From positions 62,001 through 126,000 of the forward strand of contig JACBXP010000003.1 in assembly GCA_015863185.1 (NCBI GenBank): a stretch of DNA of 64,000 bases. The letters are read 5' to 3'. The notes beneath the pieces were generated by a model. The model was not told the origin of the DNA, made no database searches, and saw only the letters and a list, made by a program, of their open reading frames with translations. The translations under genes and the position numbers were made by a program. The DNA is from Aerococcaceae bacterium DSM 111020 (lineage in GTDB: Bacteria > Bacillota > Bacilli > Lactobacillales > Aerococcaceae). Below are positions 59,751-64,000 of this stretch, one piece after another. The stretch's first letter is position 1. Every line of letters starts with the position of its first letter.

Positions 59751-59981
59751 CTACGCGGTTTTTACACGCGATCTTTTTACGCCATAACCTAAGTCTTGGA
59801 TAGCTTTTTCTATGTCTTCAATTGATACAGTGTCGTCGAAGTTTACTTTTACACGGCTTGCATTGAACATCACTTTCAAGCTGTCTTTATCCACACCGTT
59901 TAAGTTACCAACACCATTTTCGATTTTTTGTAGACATGATGGACAAGTTAACGTTTCTAATTGAATATTTGCCTTTTTCAT
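59751..59981 (-). CDS. Stand-alone HMA-domain metallochaperone (first copy)
   Basis: This 76-residue ferredoxin-like protein has one heavy-metal-associated domain with the ligand motif LTCPSCLQKIENGV (Cys13, Cys16). CPSC departs from the GMTCxxC of copper chaperones such as CopZ, and the surrounding sequence is close to the second HMA protein in this module. It probably delivers a metal ion to the adjacent P-type ATPase. It heads an operon with dps. AAGGAGAATG precedes the start. Confidence 0.88.
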   Translation of the reverse strand: MKKANIQLETLTCPSCLQKIENGVGNLNGVDKDSLKVMFNASRVKVNFDDTVSIEDIEKAIQDLGYGVKRSRVKTA

Positions 59982-60045
59982 GATACATTCTCCTTTGAAT
60001 TTTTATTTGTTATTTATTCATTCGATTTACCTTATTGACATCTAT

Positions 60046-60087
60046 AGTATTTCAGCTATTCAAGCTTTTAATCTAGATCTACATCAA
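60046..60087 (-). promoter_or_regulatory. FNR/FLP box and promoter, proximal to the HMA-dps unit
   Basis: On the minus strand TTGATGTAGATCTA (60087-60074) matches TTGAT-N4-ATCAA with one mismatch. A -10-like AATACT (60051-60046) would place the box centre at -41.5, the class II activator position. Confidence 0.6.
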
Positions 60088-60141
60088 TTTAACGAGGTAT
60101 TTTGTATTTCAATATTTTCATTTCTTACCTCTTATGCATCT

Positions 60142-60183
60142 ATTCTAATCGAAGACTAGATAGATTGAATTGATGTATATCAA
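60142..60183 (-). promoter_or_regulatory. FNR/FLP box and promoter, distal to the HMA-dps unit
   Basis: TTGATGTATATCAA (60170-60183) is a perfect TTGAT-N4-ATCAA palindrome. On the minus strand a -10-like TAGAAT (60147-60142) places its centre at -41.5. The predicted leader to the HMA gene is about 150 bases. Confidence 0.7.
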
Positions 60184-60277
60184 GAATTAGTATTAATCTC
60201 CTAATTGTTTCTGAAATTTGTTCGACTATATTATATTGGAAATTCTACCGTAATCTATTTATTTTTTATTGTATTTT

Positions 60278-62173
60278 TTATGCATGAACCTCTTTTGCGT
60301 TCGCCGTTTCTACATCAGTTCCTTTGAGTCTGTAGCGCAATAGTCTCATACCGTTTAAGATAACGACTAGGATACTTCCTTCGTGTACTAACATACCGAT
60401 TGACATGTTCATCCAGTCTGAGAAGAAAACGGCTGCTAGAAGAACAAGTACAGTACCTACTGCAATGACAATATTTTGTTTCATATTATTGGCGGTTGCT
60501 TTAGTTAAGCCTAAAGCGTGAGGCAAGCGGCTCATATTTGAGTTCATTAAAACGACATCAGAAGTTTCAATAGCGACGTCTGTTCCGCTACCCATTGCGA
60601 TTCCAATATCCGCAAGGGCTAATGAAGGACTATCGTTTACTCCATCACCAACGAATGCGACAATTTGACCCTGAGCTTGGAGTTCTTTGAGGTAGTCTGC
60701 CTTATCTTCTGGCAGTAAGTTTCCATGGGCTTCTGTTAATCCTAATTCTTCAGCGACTAAATCAACAGTACCTTGGTTATCTCCTGATAGTACGATTAAG
60801 TTCATAACACCTAAAGCTTTCATCGCTTGTAAATCTTGTTTAATCCCTGGGCGAATTTGGTCACGAATCCCCATTAGAGCTTTCAACTCACCATCGACTG
60901 CTGTAATAACTAATGAGTTTCCACGTTTTTCGTAGGCTTCAAAATCTTCACGAGCTTCTTTTGTTAATTGGATATTTTCTTTTTCCATTAAAGCTACGTT
61001 TCCTATTGCAACGCGATGGCCATCGACTTCTGCGACGATTCCTCCACCTTTTACAACGTTTGTTTCATCTACTGGATACATTTCAATATCGCCTAACTGT
61101 GAAAGAACCGCTTTTGCGAGTGGGTGATCCGATTCATTCTCGATACTTGCCAGATAGTTTAGTGCTTGATCTGCATCCCCATAGGTTTTAAATTCGGCAA
61201 CTTCTGGGTTACCTACAGTTAGAGTTCCTGTTTTATCAAATAGAATCGTATCAACTTTACTAAAGTCTTGAATTACTTCTGAACCTTTTAATAATACACC
61301 ATTTTTTGCACCATTTCCGATACCAGCTACGCTAGAAACAGGTACTCCAATGACTAATGCACCTGGGCATCCGAGTACTAGTATTGTAATGGCCAACTCG
61401 ACATTTTGACTAAAAATCCACACGATAAACGCTAAGACTAAGACGGTTGGTGTATACCACTGCGAGAACTGGTCAATAAAGCGTTCAGCTTCTGATTTTG
61501 AATCTTGAGCTTCTTCAACAAGCTCAATAATTTTACCGAAAGTTGTATCTTCTCCTACACGGTCTGCACGAATTTGTAGGGTTCCATTTTCTAAAATTGT
61601 ACCTGCGAAGACTTCTGAATCTGTTTCTTTTCGAACCGGATCCGCTTCACCAGTGATTGATGCTTCGTTAATGTGACCTTCACCAATAACAACCGTTCCA
61701 TCAACTGGAACTTTTCCACCTGTACGGACTTGTAGGATATCGCCTTCGTCAACATCCCATACATCAACTTCTTCAAATTCACCATTTTCCATTTGTTTAA
61801 AAGCTACTTCTGGTGCCATTTCTGTCAATTCTTTAATCGCTGAACGAGTAGAGTTCAACGTGCGAGCCTCTAACCAGCTACCGAATAAGAATAAGAACGT
61901 TACGATAGCTGACTCTTCATAGTTTTGAATGAGGAAAGCACCGATTACTGCGATGGTTACTAACACATCAATTGAAATTACTTTTACCTTTAAAGCCCCA
62001 TAAGCTTGAATGGCGATTGGTGCCACCCCTAAAATAGATGCGATAATGAGTGCGATATTAAAAACTAGTGTGTTTCCAAAACCAAAGTGTGCAATAAATC
62101 CTATAACGATTAAAATTCCTGAGATAAGTGTGATTTTATTTTTACTGCTTAATATTTTTTGCTGAAAACCCAT
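60278..62173 (-). CDS. Heavy-metal P1B-type ATPase with a CPG intramembrane motif
   Basis: This 631-residue pump has no N-terminal HMA domain. It has the P-type core: TGEA, phosphorylated Asp313 in DKTGTLTVG, SDHPLAKAV, SGDNQGTV and GDGVNDSPSLA. The intramembrane metal motif is LGCPGALVIG (Cys269-Pro-Gly) rather than CPC, SPC or CPH, and the last helix has HEGSILVVILNGMRLL (His597-Ser600), a feature of the P1B-4 group of iron/cobalt/zinc pumps. The transported metal is not decided by sequence. Two HMA chaperone genes and dps flank it. AGGAGGAG precedes the ATG. Confidence 0.9.
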   Translation of the reverse strand: MGFQQKILSSKNKITLISGILIVIGFIAHFGFGNTLVFNIALIIASILGVAPIAIQAYGALKVKVISIDVLVTIAVIGAFLIQNYEESAIVTFLFLFGSWLEARTLNSTRSAIKELTEMAPEVAFKQMENGEFEEVDVWDVDEGDILQVRTGGKVPVDGTVVIGEGHINEASITGEADPVRKETDSEVFAGTILENGTLQIRADRVGEDTTFGKIIELVEEAQDSKSEAERFIDQFSQWYTPTVLVLAFIVWIFSQNVELAITILVLGCPGALVIGVPVSSVAGIGNGAKNGVLLKGSEVIQDFSKVDTILFDKTGTLTVGNPEVAEFKTYGDADQALNYLASIENESDHPLAKAVLSQLGDIEMYPVDETNVVKGGGIVAEVDGHRVAIGNVALMEKENIQLTKEAREDFEAYEKRGNSLVITAVDGELKALMGIRDQIRPGIKQDLQAMKALGVMNLIVLSGDNQGTVDLVAEELGLTEAHGNLLPEDKADYLKELQAQGQIVAFVGDGVNDSPSLALADIGIAMGSGTDVAIETSDVVLMNSNMSRLPHALGLTKATANNMKQNIVIAVGTVLVLLAAVFFSDWMNMSIGMLVHEGSILVVILNGMRLLRYRLKGTDVETANAKEVHA

Positions 62174-62207
62174 TTCTTTCTCCTCCTAGTTTGTACTTGT
62201 TGACTAC

Positions 62208-62249
62208 AGTATACCCTGCGCTTTTTCATTTAAAATTGACCCCAATCAA
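62208..62249 (-). promoter_or_regulatory. FNR/FLP box and promoter of the P-type ATPase gene
   Basis: On the minus strand TTGATTGGGGTCAA (62249-62236) matches TTGAT-N4-ATCAA with one mismatch. A -10 TATACT (62213-62208) puts its centre exactly at -41.5, and the predicted leader is 28 bases. Confidence 0.75.
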
Positions 62250-62262
62250 CTTTCATACGTTA

Positions 62263-62475
62263 TTATATTTTCTTTGCTGAATATCCAATCTCTTCAATCT
62301 TATGAAGAATTTCTTCTTCTGATATTTTATTGTCTTCAAATACTACTCTTGCTTTGCTTCTATCAAATAAAATTTTTATTGTTTCTATCCCCGTTAATTC
62401 ATTTATATTGTCTATGATTTTTTGCATACAAGATGGACAGGTCAATTTTTCTAATTGAAACGTTATCGTCGTCAT
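62263..62475 (-). CDS. Stand-alone HMA-domain metallochaperone (second copy)
   Basis: This 70-residue HMA-domain protein has LTCPSCMQKIIDNI (Cys13, Cys16), at the same positions as in the first copy, and the typical beta-alpha-beta ending EILHKIEEIGYSAKK. It lies directly upstream of the ATPase gene but has its own FNR-type promoter. A role in metal delivery to or regulation of the ATPase is inferred from context. AAAGGAGAG precedes the ATG. Confidence 0.88.
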   Translation of the reverse strand: MTTITFQLEKLTCPSCMQKIIDNINELTGIETIKILFDRSKARVVFEDNKISEEEILHKIEEIGYSAKKI

Positions 62476-62530
62476 CTTCTCTCTCCTTTATTTTTTTAGT
62501 CATTACTCTGAATGTTTTGATTACACAGTT

Positions 62531-62572
62531 AGTATAGACCGAATATTTTGTTTGCGAATTGATTTATATTAA
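62531..62572 (-). promoter_or_regulatory. FNR/FLP box and promoter of the second HMA gene
   Basis: TTAATATAAATCAA on the minus strand (62572-62559) has one mismatch to the box. A -10 TATACT (62536-62531) gives a centre at -41.5. Confidence 0.65.
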
Positions 62573-62600
62573 TCTTTTACATTCATTTAAACATTCGAAT

Positions 62601-62632
62601 AAAAAAAATCACTATCCGTTAAGATAGCGACT
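62601..62632 (-). terminator. Terminator of the duplicated acidic protein gene
   Basis: TCGCTATC pairs with GATAGTGA (one G:U) around a six-base loop, followed on the minus strand by TTTTTTTTATT. Confidence 0.75.
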
Positions 62633-62641
62633 CTTTTTCTT

Positions 62642-62953
62642 TTATGCACCATGTTCTTCTTGTAGAATTTCAAGTTTTTGAAGGACAGTATCTATACTAT
62701 TGGGATCTAAATTCGAATCATCAAATTCCGCTCCATGCCCTTGAATCAGCATATTTAATTTCGGCTGCAAGCCAGTAATATCATGCGCTGCTTCTGGTAT
62801 CTCACAGTTATGCGCGACTAACAAAGCGTCTGCTTTTTCGTGAAAAGTATCTAAAGAGTCTAAAGCCATATTAGAATCATCAAATGTTACACCATGGTCT
62901 TCCAGTAAAAAATTTAATTTTCCATTTATGTCATTTGCTATATTTTTGTCCAT
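62642..62953 (-). CDS. Small acidic protein of two internal repeats, function unknown
   Basis: I do not recognise this 103-residue protein. It consists of two 37-residue repeats at residues 12-48 and 65-101. They share KLN(F/M)L(L/I), HG, FDDSN, the spacing to (S)(L/I)DT and a closing AH or EH. It is acidic and rich in His, Asp, Asn and Leu, with a single cysteine (Cys50) and no membrane segment. GGAGG precedes the ATG. It has its own terminator and a perfect FNR box, which ties it to the HMA, ATPase and Dps genes. Metal or haem binding by the repeated histidines is only a possibility. Confidence 0.85.
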   Translation of the reverse strand: MDKNIANDINGKLNFLLEDHGVTFDDSNMALDSLDTFHEKADALLVAHNCEIPEAAHDITGLQPKLNMLIQGHGAEFDDSNLDPNSIDTVLQKLEILQEEHGA

Positions 62954-62993
62954 TTCTATAAATCCTCCGCATTTGTATTTTTGTTACATCTAC

Positions 62994-63035
62994 AGTCTAC
63001 AAGAGATAACCGCTGTAATAATTGATGCGTATCAA
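62994..63035 (-). promoter_or_regulatory. FNR/FLP box and promoter of the duplicated acidic protein gene
   Basis: TTGATGCGTATCAA (63022-63035) is a perfect TTGAT-N4-ATCAA palindrome. On the minus strand a -10-like TAGACT (62999-62994) gives a box centre at -41.5 and a 34-base leader. Confidence 0.75.
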
Positions 63036-63054
63036 TAAACTGTGTTATTATTAG

Positions 63055-63705
63055 AAATACTTTGAATGTATAGACACCGTTCTAAAACAAAATTTAAATT
63101 TGAATATAACTAAAGATACAATGGTTGAAAATTTAGATGTAAACGGATATACGTACTTTAGGTTATTATCGTACAGCGGTGCTCGAAAATCAGAAATACT
63201 AGCTCTTAAATGGTCGGATATCGATTTTTATACATCTACCCTCAACATTAGTAAAACACTTACTAGGGGCTTAAATAATAAGATTATCATGCAACCTACG
63301 AAGATGGTGAACGGTCGAAGAGTGATTGATATGGATTATGACTCTATGAAGCTTTTAAAGCTGTGGAAGATGTATCAGGCTCAATTCATGCTGAAACTTG
63401 GATTTAATACCAATACACACGATCAGAATGTTTTTGCGAATACTAGAAATAATTTCTATTCAATTAATGTTCCCAATGACCGTATGAGAAATGTGCAAAA
63501 GCGTAATGGTCTTAAATAAATTACAGTTCATGGGTTACGACACACGTATAGTAGTATCCTCTTCTCTATGGGAGCATCAATAAAAGATGTTCAAGCTCGT
63601 CTAGGACACACAGATATTCAGACAACAATGAATATCTATGCTCATGTTACGAAAGAAGAAAAGAAAGACACAGCAGATAAATTTGCGAAGTTTATGGAGA
63701 ATTAA
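63055..63705 (+). pseudogene. Truncated tyrosine integrase with an in-frame TAA
   Basis: The frame lacks the N-terminal arm-binding and most of the core-binding domain and begins about 20 residues before YTYFRLLSYSGARKSEILAL, which holds the first catalytic arginine. A TAA at 63517-63519 interrupts it just before ITVHGLRHTYSS, and the same frame continues through LGHTDIQTTMNIYAHV to a stop at 63703-63705. All catalytic residues (Arg, His-x-x-Arg, His, Tyr) survive in the DNA. It is a phage- or ICE-type integrase and marks the right end of the accessory DNA. Confidence 0.88.
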
Positions 63706-63817
63706 AATGGTTGTTTCACTGTATAATACGAAGATTAATTCTATGGTATGATTGGTCCATCTAGAAATATTAAAGGTTTTAAATTTTGGTTACTACGATA
63801 ACTAGAGGAGCTAAAGA

Positions 63818-64000
63818 ATGAATATTGAAGAAAAACTTTATCAAGTAGCAACAGACTTGGTTAAAACAAGATACCCTTCTGGCTGGGGTGGAGCAGCAGC
63901 AATGTTTACTAATGACGGCAACATATTAACTAGTGTAGCCCCAGAGGTAATCAATGCTTCAACTGAATTATGTATTGAAACTGGAGCAATCCTAGAAGCA
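63818..64000 (+). CDS. Cytidine-deaminase-like protein (3' end cut by window edge)
   Basis: Sixty-one codons are visible from an ATG preceded by AGAGGAG. The sequence has KTRYPSGWGGAAAMFTNDGN and then ELCIETGAILEA, which resembles the start of stand-alone cytidine/blasticidin deaminases, where a glutamate next to the first zinc region follows ALCxE-type sequence. The zinc-binding PCxxC would lie beyond the window, so the catalytic site cannot be checked. Whether it belongs to the core chromosome or the accessory DNA is unclear. Confidence 0.6.
   Translation, partial: MNIEEKLYQVATDLVKTRYPSGWGGAAAMFTNDGNILTSVAPEVINASTELCIETGAILEA

Noticed and set aside
50355-63705. Genetic-code change reading TAA as an amino acid
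   Set aside because: Core genes such as parE, patB, sufS and the transporter ATPase end in TAA, and no core gene has TAA inside; local gene damage or suppression is simpler.

Overview
The window is low-GC Firmicutes DNA. Gene content and order (parE-parC, hslU-hslV-xerC-topA-dprA-rnhB-rbgA, cinA-recA-rny, sufCDSUB, RNase Y, DeoD, RbgA, a BMP-type nucleoside transporter) point to the order Lactobacillales, probably near Aerococcaceae or Carnobacteriaceae. That placement is an inference from gene order and protein style; no rRNA gene is present to confirm it. No tRNA, rRNA, CRISPR array or complete transposase was seen.

Region 1 (1-47.9 kb) is a dense housekeeping chromosome, mostly on the minus strand, with short overlaps, clear Shine-Dalgarno sites and Rho-independent terminators. 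In map order it holds topoisomerase IV (parC cut by the window edge), plsY, an aldose-epimerase-like gene, the hslV/hslU protease, xerC, topA, dprA, rnhB, rbgA, ctpA, deoD, a yozE-like gene, a PAP2 phosphatase, a PatB/MalY C-S lyase, proC-dfrA-thyA with an ABC-F factor, ung, rny, recA-cinA, pgsA-rodZ, a nucleoside ABC transporter (bmpA plus ATPase and two permeases), ribF-truB, the SUF iron-sulfur operon, rpsT, holA, a class I glutamine amidotransferase, a SEDS-family gene, a YihY/BrkB gene and a histidine phosphatase. LexA-type SOS boxes are visible upstream of recA and, less perfectly, of parE-parC.

Region 2 (48.1-58.8 kb) is a decaying resistance and defence island between two direct repeats of about 112 bp. 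It carries a HEPN-CBS fusion protein next to the 3' remnant of a type IIG restriction-modification gene, a 5'-truncated aquaporin, an arsA-arsR-arsD operon, a two-domain rhodanese, a merA remnant, and a cadC-cadD-cadA cadmium/zinc cluster with textbook operators. arsA, arsD and cadD are each interrupted by in-frame TAA codons although the reading frame continues intact beyond them.

Region 3 (59.1-63.1 kb) is a compact metal module: two stand-alone HMA metallochaperones (both CPSC), a P-type ATPase with an unusual CPG transmembrane motif, a Dps ferritin, and a small acidic protein built of two internal repeats. Each of its four transcription units is preceded by an FNR/FLP-type box (TTGAT-N4-ATCAA or one mismatch), and each box can be centred at -41.5 relative to a predicted start site. 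This points to a single oxygen- or redox-controlled metal-handling regulon and is the most interesting signal in the window. The region ends in a 5'-truncated tyrosine integrase, also with one in-frame TAA, followed by the start of a cytidine-deaminase-like gene cut by the window edge.
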